Part shown: piece by piece, positions 55,201 through 64,000 of the stretch
Position numbering within the stretch: the stretch's first letter is position 1
How the letters are laid out: each line of letters starts with the position of its first letter
NCBI RefSeq assembly: GCF_000511385.1
Contig: NC_023137.1
Coordinates: 3,603,001 to 3,667,000 of the forward strand
Length of the DNA: 64,000 bases
Origin: Phaeobacter gallaeciensis DSM 26640
GTDB taxonomy: Bacteria > Pseudomonadota > Alphaproteobacteria > Rhodobacterales > Rhodobacteraceae
Reading direction: 5' to 3'
The notes under the pieces: generated by a model
Databases searched by the model: none
What the model was told of the DNA's origin: nothing
The model's input: only the letters and a program-made list of their open reading frames with translations
Program-made: the position numbers and the translations under genes

Positions 55201-58130
55201 GTGAGTATCTCCGATACCGGTTGATCGCTTCGGTCCCATTCTCCGTAGCGTGCCAGATGATCGTAATCGCCCGTCTGGGTGTCCTGAAACACCATGCGAC
55301 GGCTGCTATACCCTTGATCCGGCTCGAAATAGGCTGAAATCAGTTTGCTCAACTCTTCCCAGACCTTACCCGGTGGTTCGTCCATGAGCGGGGCTGCAAC
55401 CTCTTTCAGCGGGCTTTTGAGGCCAAGGAACAACGCCCGTTCCACCCTGCCCTCGCCATAGCGCTCAAACGCACCGCGTTCAGCCATAGCGGCCTCAATC
55501 AATAGCTGCTTTTCAAAGGTTTTCTGCTGGCTTTCAGTCGGTGGATCGCCGGTTTTGTAATCAAACAAATGAAGACCGCCGCGCTCATCCACATCAATTC
55601 GATCGGCGGTGCCTGCAATCTCAAAATCAAGCGGCGCAACGCGCACGGCACCGGAGACTTCAAAACCAGTCGGGCGCGCAGTGGCCTGTCGCTGGCGCTC
55701 TCCATTGATGAAATCATCCGCAATGCGTTCAAGTCGGGCCAGCCAGAGGCTGCGCGCTATCGGCCATGGGACCTTTGCCTCCAGATGGGCTGCCGCTGTT
55801 GCAAGGAAATCCTGCGCTGTCAGTTTACTGGGGTCAGCAACGGTTGCCTTGATAAAATCCTCCAGGATCTTGTGGAGCACGATGCCGCGCAGCAAGGCGT
55901 TGGGTTCCTGCACCAGAGGATCAAGCGGACGCAATTTTAGCACGTGTTTGGCATAAATCGCATAAGGGTCGCGGATCAGGCGGGGGATTTCCGTGATGGT
56001 CAGACGGCGGGGGCGGGCCGAAACCGGCGGGCGCGGCGCTGGCCGGTTGGCGGGGTCTATTGGTGTCGGGGCCTCCAATACCTCCGCCCAGCCTAGCCAT
56101 TCCTGACCACGGGCTCTCATCTCTGTCAGCGCGACAGGGCCACCCTGCCCCGGCAAGCCGGACAGTAGGTTGGTCATCCGGTTGAGCCAGCGTGATGGCA
56201 CTGTATCCGCCTCGTCCGAGCGTTCGGAGCGGGTCAACCAGACTTCGGGTGCGGCGATGGCTTGTTGGAAATCATGCGCCGACAGCCCGATGCGACGTTC
56301 CGGCAGCAACAGGCCCGCCTGATGGCGCAGTTGTCGGTTGAGCCAGGGATCGGGTGCAGCAGCTTCCGGCCAGCTGCCTTCGTTCAGGCCGCCAAGGATC
56401 ACCAGATCGGCCCCCTGCACGCGCGCCTCAAGCGTTCCCCAGATCAGGATGGAACCATAGGGCGCATCGCGGTCCCGCACCTCCCCCTGCGATAGCAGCG
56501 CGCGCAGAAGATCGGCAAAATCGCGGGCGGTCATCTCACCGCCATAGCCAGATTCCGCCTGAAGGTTATTCATGATTTCCAGCGCTTTGCGACCGGCTTT
56601 CTTGTCCCAGAGGCCACCGGCAGCGGCCTCCTGACTGCCACGGCTGATTGCTTCGGCGAGGTTCCGCAGGGCATCAACCCATTGTGACAGAGGCTGCGTT
56701 CCATTGATGGGTTTGTCGGCAAAACACTGTGCGAGCCAAGCGGTCCAGCCAGGCATCAGCTCCCGCCCGATTTCAAACGCAGCAAAACTGTCGGCATCCG
56801 GAAAAGGGGGGCCATAACGGCGCAGCCGCAGCTCCAATTCGCGGGTGTGGCGCAGGTGATCACCGCGCCCTGCCCCATCGTGACAAAGCGGATGTTTCAG
56901 CAGGGTCAGCAATGTGTCGCAGGCCAGCGGCTTGCAGAACAGTTCCGCGATGTGGCGCAGAAACCGGCCCGGAGGTGACAGTTGCAGTGGCTGGCCCGCG
57001 GAATCGTCCGGCAGAATATCCCAGCGATCCAGCGCGGCTGCCACCTGTCGGGTCAGCATTCGATCCGGTGTGATCAGCGCCGCTGTCTGCCCATCCTCGG
57101 CAGCCTTACGCAACCGCAGAGCGATAGCCAGTGCTTCGGCACGGGGATTGGGAGCCTCCACCAGGGTTACATCGGCGGTGGCCTGATCGATATCGCGCAG
57201 CTCGGGGCCTTCGCGCATCCAGGCGTCCGTAACAGGAGCCGGGCGCAGGGCCAGTGACACCAGTCGATTGCGCGCCGTGGATGCCGGTATCGCATCAACC
57301 CATGGACGCACCTGATCCGGGGTCATGTCCAGATCGCGCATGATCTTGAAAAACCGATATTGCGGGTGGTCTTCTGACATCAGCGGATCATCTAGATGTT
57401 CCCAGACGTGGTCCGGCTGCTGGTCATCGAAACCGGGCAAGATAACCGCGCCCTGCGGCAGGCGCGCAATCGCTTCCATCAGCATCAGCGTGGTGCCACG
57501 CGATCCAGTGGAGCCGGCCAGGATGACCGGGTGTTGCGGTGGGCGGTCCTGCCACTCTTCGATCAGATCAAGCACAACCTGTCGCTGACGGGCCTGTGCA
57601 TCCATTGCGTGTTCATAGGTCTCGGCAAAGTCGTCGGCGATGGCGATGAACTGCTGCGCGCGCGCCCAATGGCCGGACATGTCGGAGACATCCAGCGAGC
57701 GGATCGTCTCCGGGCTGACCCCTTCGCCCTGCATTTCGTCAAACAATGCTGCGAGACTATCTGAGAGATCATAGAGGGAGGACCGGGCGGCCAGATCTGG
57801 CTGTGCTTCCAGTAATTTAGCAATCAGCTGTGATAGCTCCAGCCGTCGCCGCAACGGTGGCAAGGCTGGCGGCAGACCCCGTAAGGTGGCGCGCATGTCG
57901 AGATCACTCAGCAGCGAGATCCGCGGCAAAAGCAGGGCTGGCCCCTGGTCAAACAGGTCCCGCACCCGGCGCGCCATGCGGGAGGTGTTGACGATCAGTT
58001 CGACCTTGGCCAGGGCTTCTGGCGGCGTGTTCCGACTGCGGGCAACCAGCCCGTCAACCAACGCGCGTGGGAAATCGACGCCGCAGGGAACAGCAAAAAG
58101 GCGTGGCGTGTCTTGCGGCTCAAATCTCAT
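55197..58130 (-). CDS. addB: Double-strand break repair nuclease subunit AddB
   Basis: A 977-residue partner of AddA. The N-terminal part is an inactivated helicase-like region (a SpTGSRGTTL loop); the C-terminal PD-(D/E)XK nuclease has FDYKTGDPPT. Overlaps murU by 11 bases upstream and addA downstream, so at least amgK-murU-addB-addA is one coupled operon. Confidence 0.9.
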   Translation of the reverse strand: MRFEPQDTPRLFAVPCGVDFPRALVDGLVARSRNTPPEALAKVELIVNTSRMARRVRDLFDQGPALLLPRISLLSDLDMRATLRGLPPALPPLRRRLELSQLIAKLLEAQPDLAARSSLYDLSDSLAALFDEMQGEGVSPETIRSLDVSDMSGHWARAQQFIAIADDFAETYEHAMDAQARQRQVVLDLIEEWQDRPPQHPVILAGSTGSRGTTLMLMEAIARLPQGAVILPGFDDQQPDHVWEHLDDPLMSEDHPQYRFFKIMRDLDMTPDQVRPWVDAIPASTARNRLVSLALRPAPVTDAWMREGPELRDIDQATADVTLVEAPNPRAEALAIALRLRKAAEDGQTAALITPDRMLTRQVAAALDRWDILPDDSAGQPLQLSPPGRFLRHIAELFCKPLACDTLLTLLKHPLCHDGAGRGDHLRHTRELELRLRRYGPPFPDADSFAAFEIGRELMPGWTAWLAQCFADKPINGTQPLSQWVDALRNLAEAISRGSQEAAAGGLWDKKAGRKALEIMNNLQAESGYGGEMTARDFADLLRALLSQGEVRDRDAPYGSILIWGTLEARVQGADLVILGGLNEGSWPEAAAPDPWLNRQLRHQAGLLLPERRIGLSAHDFQQAIAAPEVWLTRSERSDEADTVPSRWLNRMTNLLSGLPGQGGPVALTEMRARGQEWLGWAEVLEAPTPIDPANRPAPRPPVSARPRRLTITEIPRLIRDPYAIYAKHVLKLRPLDPLVQEPNALLRGIVLHKILEDFIKATVADPSKLTAQDFLATAAAHLEAKVPWPIARSLWLARLERIADDFINGERQRQATARPTGFEVSGAVRVAPLDFEIAGTADRIDVDERGGLHLFDYKTGDPPTESQQKTFEKQLLIEAAMAERGAFERYGEGRVERALFLGLKSPLKEVAAPLMDEPPGKVWEELSKLISAYFEPDQGYSSRRMVFQDTQTGDYDHLARYGEWDRSDQPVSEILT

Positions 58131-58818
58131 CTTGGGCTATCAGGTCCTCAGCCAGGGGGATCCCTTCGGGGGTGCCGACATCGCACCAATGGCCGGGATA
58201 TTCCAGCGCAAACAGGCGTCCTTCTGCGGCCATCAAATCCCACAGGGTGTTCAGCGAAAACACGGTCTCGTCAATCTCGTCCAGCCTGTTGGTCCGCAGC
58301 AACTGAACACCGCCATAGACCAGATTGCCGCCGCGATGCAGACGCCCGTCTTCGTCTGTGTGGAAATCACCACCGCCGCTGCGTCCGACAGTTCGGCTGA
58401 TGGGAATACAGGTCAGCAGCGCATCCATGCGCGTAGGGTCCCACGCGTCGCGCAACAGGCAAAGCGGGTTCGGCCCGCGCCAGCCCACATCCGGGTTCAT
58501 GGTGTAGACCGGTCCCGATTGCGTTCCGAGCAGCGGCAGCGCATGTCGCAGCCCACCACCGGTGTCGAGAATCTGAGGATCCTCACGGCTGATCACCACC
58601 TCGCTGTTTGCAAGATGGTCAGCCAGAACGTCACTCTTGTAGTGAGTGTTCGCCACGATCACCGGCGGTGTGACTTCCCGCGCCAGATCCAGCGCATGGT
58701 CGATCAGTGGGCGACCGGCGACCGGGATCATCGGTTTGGGCTGGTGGTTGGTCAGGTGCCGCATCCGGGTGCCAAATCCGGCAGCGAAGATCATAACGGG
58801 ATAAGTGATATCTGCCAT
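58120..58818 (-). CDS. murU: N-acetylmuramate-1-phosphate uridylyltransferase-like nucleotidyltransferase
   Basis: A 232-residue sugar-nucleotide transferase with the N-terminal AAGFGTRMRHLTNHQPKPM motif (core GFGTRM...KPM) and a PDVGWRGP-like loop. Position directly after an amgK-type kinase is the order of the MurNAc recycling genes of Pseudomonas and Caulobacter, so it probably makes UDP-MurNAc. The substrate is inferred from context; the fold alone also fits other sugar nucleotidyltransferases. Confidence 0.8.
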   Translation of the reverse strand: MADITYPVMIFAAGFGTRMRHLTNHQPKPMIPVAGRPLIDHALDLAREVTPPVIVANTHYKSDVLADHLANSEVVISREDPQILDTGGGLRHALPLLGTQSGPVYTMNPDVGWRGPNPLCLLRDAWDPTRMDALLTCIPISRTVGRSGGGDFHTDEDGRLHRGGNLVYGGVQLLRTNRLDEIDETVFSLNTLWDLMAAEGRLFALEYPGHWCDVGTPEGIPLAEDLIAQDEI

Positions 58819-59816
58819 CAGCCGCGCAACCGATCCAGCACCTCAGGGGTGGGCGCAGGCATTTCCTGATGGAGGAATTCCGCCAGTGGCGCCATCGCCG
58901 GGTGATCCAACCCGCGGTGAAAATGGTCCCAGACGCGGGGGATAAGATCAACGTAGTGAGGTTTGCCATAGTCACGCCCAAGGCGGGCAAAAACGCCCAA
59001 GATACGCATGTTGCGCTGCACGCCCAGCACGGTGTAGGCGGCGCGAAAGCTGCCCTCATCAACACCGGTCGCAGCGATATACCGCTCCATCATCTGCATC
59101 TCGATCACCGCAGGGACATCGCGGCGGGCGTCCTGTAGCAGTGACACAAGGTCATAGGCGCGATGGCCGGCGCGCGCTGCTTGAAAATCCAGCAGACCGA
59201 CTTGTGCAACGCCGCTGCGCTCCGGCAACCAGATCAGATTTTCGGCATGGTAATCGCGCTGAACCAGTACCACGTCACCTTTAATCGTGCGGCGTAGGAT
59301 ATCCTCGAACTGATCGGTGAAGCGGGCGACATGTTCCGGTGAGGCGTCCTCACGTATCACATCGCGGTATTTGGCAAAGGCGAGGCTAGACAGCTCCGCC
59401 ATCAACCGTGGTCCGAGCGGTTCCAGTTCCGGCATCGGGGCGTCGTGCAGTGCGACCAACACATCGGTTGCCGCTTCATATAGCGGGCGTTCCTGTGCCG
59501 GGTCGTTGCGCATCACATGCGCGAATAGCGCGTCGCCCAAATCCTCGATCACCAAGAAGCCATTGTCATGATCCTCGGCCAGAATTTCCGGGGCACTCAG
59601 ACCTTGCTCCCGCAGGTAGGTCGCAATCGCGACAAATGGGGCGACGTCCTCTCCCTGATCCGGCGGTGCGTCCATCAGCACCACGGTGGCCCCATCTGCA
59701 TCGCGAAGCCGCTCATAGCGCCGGTTGGAGGCATCCCCGGCCAGCGGCACGCGGGTCCAGCTATGCCATGGGGTATCGGTGAGGAAGGAGGCAATGAGGC
59801 TTTGTCGGTCGGTCAT
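58818..59816 (-). CDS. amgK: Aminoglycoside-phosphotransferase-family sugar kinase (AmgK-like)
   Basis: A 332-residue kinase of the APH fold: PLAGDASNRRYERL nucleotide loop, catalytic LVQRDYHAENLIWL and LLDFQAARAGHRAYDL metal site. In the order tsaE-amgK-murU it is the likely anomeric MurNAc/GlcNAc kinase of cell-wall recycling. ATG 59816 overlaps the tsaE stop by 4 bases. Confidence 0.83.
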   Translation of the reverse strand: MTDRQSLIASFLTDTPWHSWTRVPLAGDASNRRYERLRDADGATVVLMDAPPDQGEDVAPFVAIATYLREQGLSAPEILAEDHDNGFLVIEDLGDALFAHVMRNDPAQERPLYEAATDVLVALHDAPMPELEPLGPRLMAELSSLAFAKYRDVIREDASPEHVARFTDQFEDILRRTIKGDVVLVQRDYHAENLIWLPERSGVAQVGLLDFQAARAGHRAYDLVSLLQDARRDVPAVIEMQMMERYIAATGVDEGSFRAAYTVLGVQRNMRILGVFARLGRDYGKPHYVDLIPRVWDHFHRGLDHPAMAPLAEFLHQEMPAPTPEVLDRLRG

Positions 59817-60292
59817 GCGGTAATCTGTTTCATTAAGGGCTCCCAACGCGCATCAGTCCAGCGCAGCGTTGCGGTACGGGCATCATCGTCATTCGGATCC
59901 AGAGCCAGTGATATATGCAAAGCGGCAGCTGGCGTCAGTTCCTCGAGCCGATCTGGCCATTCGATCAGACAGATAGCGGACTCAAAAGCGGAGATCAGGC
60001 CAAGTTCCTCAATCTCGTCCAGCGACGACAGACGATAGAGATCGGCATGCCACAACTCGCCATTTGGCAAATCATAGGTCTGAACAAGGGTGAATGTCGG
60101 TGAGGGCACATCCTCAGGCATTACCATCTGCGATTGGATCAGACTGCGGGCAAAATGCGTTTTGCCGGCGCCGATGATGCCTGACAGAAGCAGGCAGTCA
60201 CCATTGCTTAGTTCTGCGCCCAAACGGGCGGCCAGGTCGGCAGTCGCTTCGGGCGAGGGTAGGGGGATTACGAGGGTCTTCTGGGTTGTCAT
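59813..60292 (-). CDS. tsaE: tRNA threonylcarbamoyladenosine biosynthesis ATPase TsaE
   Basis: A 159-residue P-loop ATPase with SGIIGAGKTHFARSLI and WPDRLEEL near the C terminus; it helps TsaB-TsaD make the t6A37 modification. The upstream gap is closed by a terminator (60337-60360), so it heads the tsaE-amgK-murU-addB-addA operon. Confidence 0.92.
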   Translation of the reverse strand: MTTQKTLVIPLPSPEATADLAARLGAELSNGDCLLLSGIIGAGKTHFARSLIQSQMVMPEDVPSPTFTLVQTYDLPNGELWHADLYRLSSLDEIEELGLISAFESAICLIEWPDRLEELTPAAALHISLALDPNDDDARTATLRWTDARWEPLMKQITA

Positions 60293-60336
60293 GGGGCGAC
60301 AATGCCGCCCTGCGCGCGGCGCTGCAAGCTGGATCG

Positions 60337-60360
60337 AAAAAGCCCGGCATCGAACCGGGC
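60337..60360 (-). terminator. Terminator between the DivL-like gene and tsaE
   Basis: GCCCGG (60355-60360 on the minus strand) and CCGGGC (60342-60347) form a 6-bp stem followed by five T (60337-60341) on the minus strand. It should end the PAS gene transcript. Confidence 0.8.
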
Positions 60361-60392
60361 AATCTCTTTGATTTCAGATAATGAGAGCTGTT

Positions 60393-61943
60393 CTATTTGC
60401 CCGGTTTTGTAATCGCAAACCGCTGCTGATCAACCGGGGCGGGGGTTGGCTCAGGGGAGCGGAAGCTAACCATGGTTGCCCCATTCTGAATGGCGCTGAC
60501 CTTGCAGACCATAGGCTTGCCATTGCGCAGCTGTACATTGGCCCACCAAGCAGCGCGATTCTCACTGCCGGCGACAAAATCCCGGATTTCACCCCAAGCG
60601 GGTGTTGCCGCGCACATATCCTGCCAGACGCGGCTGGAATCCATTATGGTGATCTTGGCGAAGCTGCCGTCGGGATCCATCTGCCAAAGATCATGATAGG
60701 CCGCGTTGGAGAAGGTCATGGTGCCATCATTGGCAAAAACCGCGATGGCTTCGTCCATCTGATCCATGATCGACTGGCCCATTTCCAGCTCAGAGCGGAA
60801 CTGTCGGGTCAGGGTGATTTCGGCAGTGATATCCTCAAACAGGAACGCGATAGCTCCATCGGGGTGCGGGCGACCGGAGACGGAATAGACCGATCCGGAT
60901 GGCAGTGACCATGTTTCCTGGTAGCGCCCCTCAGCCGCTGCTTCCAGCAGATCAGCCATCTGGTGGCGCCAGCTGGAATAGTTCTTTGGTTCCGGCATCA
61001 TGCGCTGATCGCGCAGCCGATCAAAGAAGGTCAACAGATTTGGGCGCGAACTCAGGAAGTTGGCGGGCAGGGCGGTCAGATCGATCAGCACGGGGTTGAA
61101 CAGAACCAGCTGACGATTGCGGTCAAAGATCGCAAGGCCAATGGAGAGTTGGGCAAAGGTTTTTGCCAGTGTCTGCACAAAGTTGCGCTGGGCAATCTCG
61201 GCGTCAACAACCGCGTTTACATCTACGGCGTGACAAAGCCAGCCTGCCTCTGTCTCGGTGGTCGAGATATTGTACCAGAGTTTTTTCTTGCTCTCAGGCA
61301 GCGGGATAGAGATCCGCTCCGGCTTGCCGCTGGCCATCGGGTCATCAAGATCAGTGAACAGAGGTTCGGAAAAATCGACGTTGCGGCCGCGGATTTTCTG
61401 GCTGAGATCATCATAGGCGAGGTTGGACCAAGTGACGGCCCCGTCATCGGACTGTAGCCAGACCGGGTAGGGCGCCTGATGCACGGCTGAGCGCAGTGTC
61501 GTCAGCTCCTGATCGATGCTGTGATTATGTTCCTCGGATGAGGTGCTGCGCAGCTGAACGCGGGTCACACCGTCGATCCATTCACATAGCGCTTCGCGAC
61601 TTTCGGCGTTGGCTGTGCCAGAGAGTACAAGCGGGCCGACATCCTTCAGGAAACCGGGGGATTGGGGCAAGCCTGGATAACTGCGGGCCAGTTGTTCGCG
61701 TAGGTTTGCCCAGCTGAAGGTTTCGGCCTGTTCACCGATGAAACGGCGCGCGCCGGAGGACCAGCCGATCAGCGTCGTATCGTCGAAGAGAAACACGGCG
61801 TCGGACCGTCCATCCCCCTGCAGCAGGTCCTGCTCAAACCCCTTTGGTTTGGGGCTAGGAGACAGCCACCAGACAGCTGCCGCTGCCGTTGCCGCACAAA
61901 GCGTCGCCAATACAAGCCAGTCGGTCGATAGGATCTGCTGCAT
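60393..61943 (-). CDS. PAS-domain membrane protein, DivL-like, without kinase domain
   Basis: A 516-residue protein: one N-terminal membrane helix (residues 9-27), then several PAS-like repeats (about 45-130, 145-240, 270-390, 400-495). FRSELEMGQSIMDQMDEAIAVF marks a linker helix. No H-box, N-box or ATP-binding G-box follows, so it cannot be a kinase. Position beside tsaE-amgK-murU is where divL stands in Caulobacter (from memory of that gene order). It is a degenerate DivL or a PAS sensor; the name is inferred. ATG 61943, with TTG 61961 as alternative. Confidence 0.78.
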   Translation of the reverse strand: MQQILSTDWLVLATLCAATAAAAVWWLSPSPKPKGFEQDLLQGDGRSDAVFLFDDTTLIGWSSGARRFIGEQAETFSWANLREQLARSYPGLPQSPGFLKDVGPLVLSGTANAESREALCEWIDGVTRVQLRSTSSEEHNHSIDQELTTLRSAVHQAPYPVWLQSDDGAVTWSNLAYDDLSQKIRGRNVDFSEPLFTDLDDPMASGKPERISIPLPESKKKLWYNISTTETEAGWLCHAVDVNAVVDAEIAQRNFVQTLAKTFAQLSIGLAIFDRNRQLVLFNPVLIDLTALPANFLSSRPNLLTFFDRLRDQRMMPEPKNYSSWRHQMADLLEAAAEGRYQETWSLPSGSVYSVSGRPHPDGAIAFLFEDITAEITLTRQFRSELEMGQSIMDQMDEAIAVFANDGTMTFSNAAYHDLWQMDPDGSFAKITIMDSSRVWQDMCAATPAWGEIRDFVAGSENRAAWWANVQLRNGKPMVCKVSAIQNGATMVSFRSPEPTPAPVDQQRFAITKPGK

Positions 61944-62035
61944 GATGTCCGTTACCCACAAGTGTTTCGCTCTTACCCCCGATGTTTCCTGATAATGGTT
62001 AAATGAAGTTTAATTGGTTGCCTAAAAGTGAATAG

Positions 62036-63433
62036 TTAAATTTCTATACGTTTATTTTCCCCGATGGGAACGGCATTTTCGCCTGTCAGTGCGTCAATTT
62101 TGCTGCGAGGCCAGCTGACCTGTACCAAAGCTCCGCGCCGCGCGGGATCACGGGTCAGCGTTTGATTTGGATCTGAGCCGTTTGCAAACGTCAGCTGTGC
62201 ACCACTGCGCTCAAGCAGAGTTTTGGCAATGAACAACCCCAGACCCATACCCTCATACTCCGGTCGCTGGCGCCGGTCGCTGTCGCTGCGTCTGCGGCGC
62301 ACGAAGGGATCGCCAATCCGGCCTAGCAAGTGCGACGGATATCCCCGCCCGTCATCGCTGATGCGCAGCGTGATCATCTCATCGTTCCAGCTGGCATCAA
62401 TCCAGACAGTTGACCGGGCGAAATCCACGGCGTTCTGAACCAGATTGCGCAGCCCATGAATGATCTCCGGCTGGCGCAGGATAGTCGGGTGCTGCAGATC
62501 GCCATCGCTTTCGGGGGCCTCCTCGAACTGGATAGTCTTGCCGCGGTCCATATGGGGTTCAGCCGCCTCGTTGATCACGGTGGAGAGGGGGGCCTGGCGT
62601 AGATGCAGGTCGTCCTTGCCGGCGCGACCCATACTTCGCAGGATATCGCGGCATCGATCAGCCTGCTCACGGATCAACGCGGCGTCTTCGCGCAGATCGG
62701 GTCGGTCCTCCAGCTCATCAATCAGCTCTGCACTGGCCAGTTTGATTGTGGCCAATGGTGTGCCCAGCTCATGCGCCGCTGCAGCTACCACACCGCCAAG
62801 ATCTGTCAGCTTTTGTTCGCGGGACAGGGCCATTTGGGTTGCGGCCAGTGCATCAGACATCGAGCGGATCTCGGCGCTGATGCGATAGGAATAGGCACCG
62901 ATGAACAGTACCGCAATCACAATGGCGGTCCAGTTGCCGAAGACAAAGATGTCCGGCACCCGCAGCACAAAACCTTGCGGGGTGCGCAATGGCAGATGAA
63001 ATTCTGCCAGCAGCGTCACCAGAATGATCGCGGTTGCACCAATGATCAGCGTAGAACGGAGCCGCATCATTGAGGCGGATATGGTCACCGGGCCCAAGAC
63101 CAGAAGTGCAAAGGGATTGTTCAACCCGCCGGTCAGATAAAGCAGAAAGTTCAGCTGCAAGAGATCAAAGAGAACCATCAGAAAGTTCTCGAACTCCGAC
63201 AGGCGTTTGTTCTGTGGAAACAGGATGATTGCGATCAGGTTGCCGAGCACGGACACACCGATAGCGATATAGCACAGTACCAGTTCCAGCTGCAGATTAT
63301 ACAGCTGCTGGGCCACGGTAATCGCTGAAACCTGACCGACAATCGCCACCCAGCGCAGCAGGATCAAGGTGCGTAGGCGGATCCAGTGGCTGCGTTCCTG
63401 GCCGCTCAGCAGATCGATATTTGTTGCGCTCAT
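62036..63433 (-). CDS. regB: Redox-sensing histidine kinase RegB/PrrB
   Basis: A 465-residue membrane kinase controlling energy metabolism with RegA. Six N-terminal helices (about 25-185) contain the quinone-site motif GGLNNPF (102-108). The H-box is AAAAHELGTPLATIKL with His221. Cys261 in QADRCRDILRSMGR is the conserved redox-active cysteine. N and G boxes follow (LRNLVQNAVDFA, GLGLFIAKTLL). GGAG precedes ATG 63433 by six bases. Divergent from senC, as in Rhodobacter. Confidence 0.94.
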   Translation of the reverse strand: MSATNIDLLSGQERSHWIRLRTLILLRWVAIVGQVSAITVAQQLYNLQLELVLCYIAIGVSVLGNLIAIILFPQNKRLSEFENFLMVLFDLLQLNFLLYLTGGLNNPFALLVLGPVTISASMMRLRSTLIIGATAIILVTLLAEFHLPLRTPQGFVLRVPDIFVFGNWTAIVIAVLFIGAYSYRISAEIRSMSDALAATQMALSREQKLTDLGGVVAAAAHELGTPLATIKLASAELIDELEDRPDLREDAALIREQADRCRDILRSMGRAGKDDLHLRQAPLSTVINEAAEPHMDRGKTIQFEEAPESDGDLQHPTILRQPEIIHGLRNLVQNAVDFARSTVWIDASWNDEMITLRISDDGRGYPSHLLGRIGDPFVRRRRSDSDRRQRPEYEGMGLGLFIAKTLLERSGAQLTFANGSDPNQTLTRDPARRGALVQVSWPRSKIDALTGENAVPIGENKRIEI

Positions 63434-63821
63434 CTCGCACTCCATGGCGAAAAGGGGGGCATTGGTGGTCTTATTGGAATCTGCTTACATAAGGACCGGT
63501 CTCGGACAAGGTGAAACCGGATAAGACGAAGCAGGGTCATTGCTGTAATCTCGCATTCTCAGCGCTCACAGACAATTGATCTACAGGTTAAAGGGTCTTT
63601 CTTTGGCGTGAAAATCTGCGGAACGATCCCGGCTGCGCTGTTTTGTCCGTCTGGTCATTGGGGGTCGGCGTGCGATAGGTCCGACCCCGCGCAGGATCGC
63701 CATGACCCGGTCTGGTTGATGCGCGGTGGTTGCGTCGCTCCGCCCGTTGCATCGCCTGAAATTCTTGGTAGGTCTGGCGCAGCCTGTCGATAAACCTATT
63801 CCTAGCGCAAAGTGTGATCTC
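63434..63821. other. Divergent regB-senC control region, no gene seen
   Basis: A 388-bp spacer holding both promoters. A loose match to the RegA half-sites is GCGCGGTGGTTGCGTCGC at 63721-63738 (right half GTCGC fits, left half has a mismatch), of low certainty. No small ORF with a convincing ribosome binding site was found. Confidence 0.5.
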
Positions 63822-64000
63822 ATGACCCGTCTCTACGCTGTCCTTGCTGCCGTTGTTGTTGCTGCCCTGGTGGGTGGCGCTTGGTTTGCCACACGAGGTG
63901 GCGGTGCGGACGACGACTTTGCGCAGTGCCGCGCCAGTCAGATCGCCGGTGGCTCTGATACCATTGGCGGCCCGTTTGAGTTGCTGAATGCCAGCGGCGA
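63822..64000 (+). CDS. senC: SCO1/SenC (PrrC) family copper chaperone, N-terminal fragment
   Basis: Only the first 59 complete codons are in the window. MTRLYAVLAAVVVAALVGGAWFATR is a membrane anchor (core AVVVAALVGGAWF), followed by the segment SQIAGGSDTIGGPFELLN, which matches the start of SenC/SCO1 proteins that help assemble cytochrome oxidase. Its divergent partner is regB, the normal Rhodobacteraceae arrangement. The copper-binding CxxxC is beyond the window end. Confidence 0.88.
   Translation, partial: MTRLYAVLAAVVVAALVGGAWFATRGGGADDDFAQCRASQIAGGSDTIGGPFELLNASG

Noticed and set aside
57886..58869. 327-codon ORF antisense to addB and murU
   Set aside because: Crosses the ends of two well-supported genes; shadow frame.
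1..64000. tRNA, rRNA, CRISPR array, transposase, integrase or phage genes
   Set aside because: No cloverleaf-like gene, repeat-spacer pattern or mobile-element protein was recognised; all large ORFs fit core genes.

Overview
The window is a stretch of alphaproteobacterial chromosome, most likely from the Roseobacter group of the Rhodobacteraceae. The evidence is a moderately high G+C content, the RegB/SenC redox-sensing pair, a NaVSp-type sodium channel, a MaeB malic enzyme with a C-terminal phosphotransacetylase domain, and alphaproteobacterial gene orders (rho-mnmE-mnmG-rsmG-parA-parB; maf-aroE-coaE-dnaQ; secB-fxsA-Tim44-mltA-Smr; DivL-like/tsaE/amgK/murU/addB/addA/trxA). I see no rRNA, tRNA, CRISPR, insertion sequence or prophage. 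The window is core chromosome.

Region 1-14 kb: the end of a class III aminotransferase, a tiny membrane protein, two L,D-transpeptidases around a CAP-domain lipoprotein, a bacterial voltage-gated sodium channel, an RNA m5U methyltransferase, and a probable heterodimeric ABC exporter behind a leader with an 8-codon ORF. Next come a hslO-NUDIX-CCA/poly(A) polymerase operon, a second NUDIX gene, and a response-regulator/PP2C phosphatase divergent from a lone HPt protein.

Region 14-31 kb: metabolism and housekeeping. ilvA, argG, a class IV aminotransferase, secreted msrA, a ribokinase-type kinase, maeB, mutS, the hrcA-grpE heat-shock pair, and an overlapping rph-rdgB-hemW-ybaN-like run.

Region 31-43 kb: the chromosome origin. 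On the left, hemJ, rho, mnmE, mnmG, rsmG, parA and parB read leftward. On the right, maf, aroE, coaE and dnaQ read rightward. Between them lies 405 bp with several DnaA-box-like sequences, an A+T-rich palindrome and a long inverted repeat, the best candidate for oriC. Two perfect 16-bp parS sites lie inside rsmG and across the mnmG start codon, 3.6-5.5 kb from the putative origin, next to parAB.

Region 42-64 kb: protein export and envelope genes (secB, fxsA, Tim44-like, mltA), then the heat-shock protease operon hslV-[membrane protein]-hslU-[alpha/beta hydrolase lipoprotein] behind a sigma-32-like promoter. A DUF1127 small protein, two tandem Lin0512-family genes, trxA, addAB recombination nuclease, murU/amgK cell-wall recycling, tsaE, a PAS-only DivL-like protein and the redox sensor regB follow, and the window ends in divergent senC.

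The features most worth a second look are the origin with its gene-embedded parS sites, the leader-peptide arrangement before the ABC exporter, the membrane gene between hslV and hslU, and the kinase-less DivL-like protein. I did not find a clearly novel defence or mobile system.
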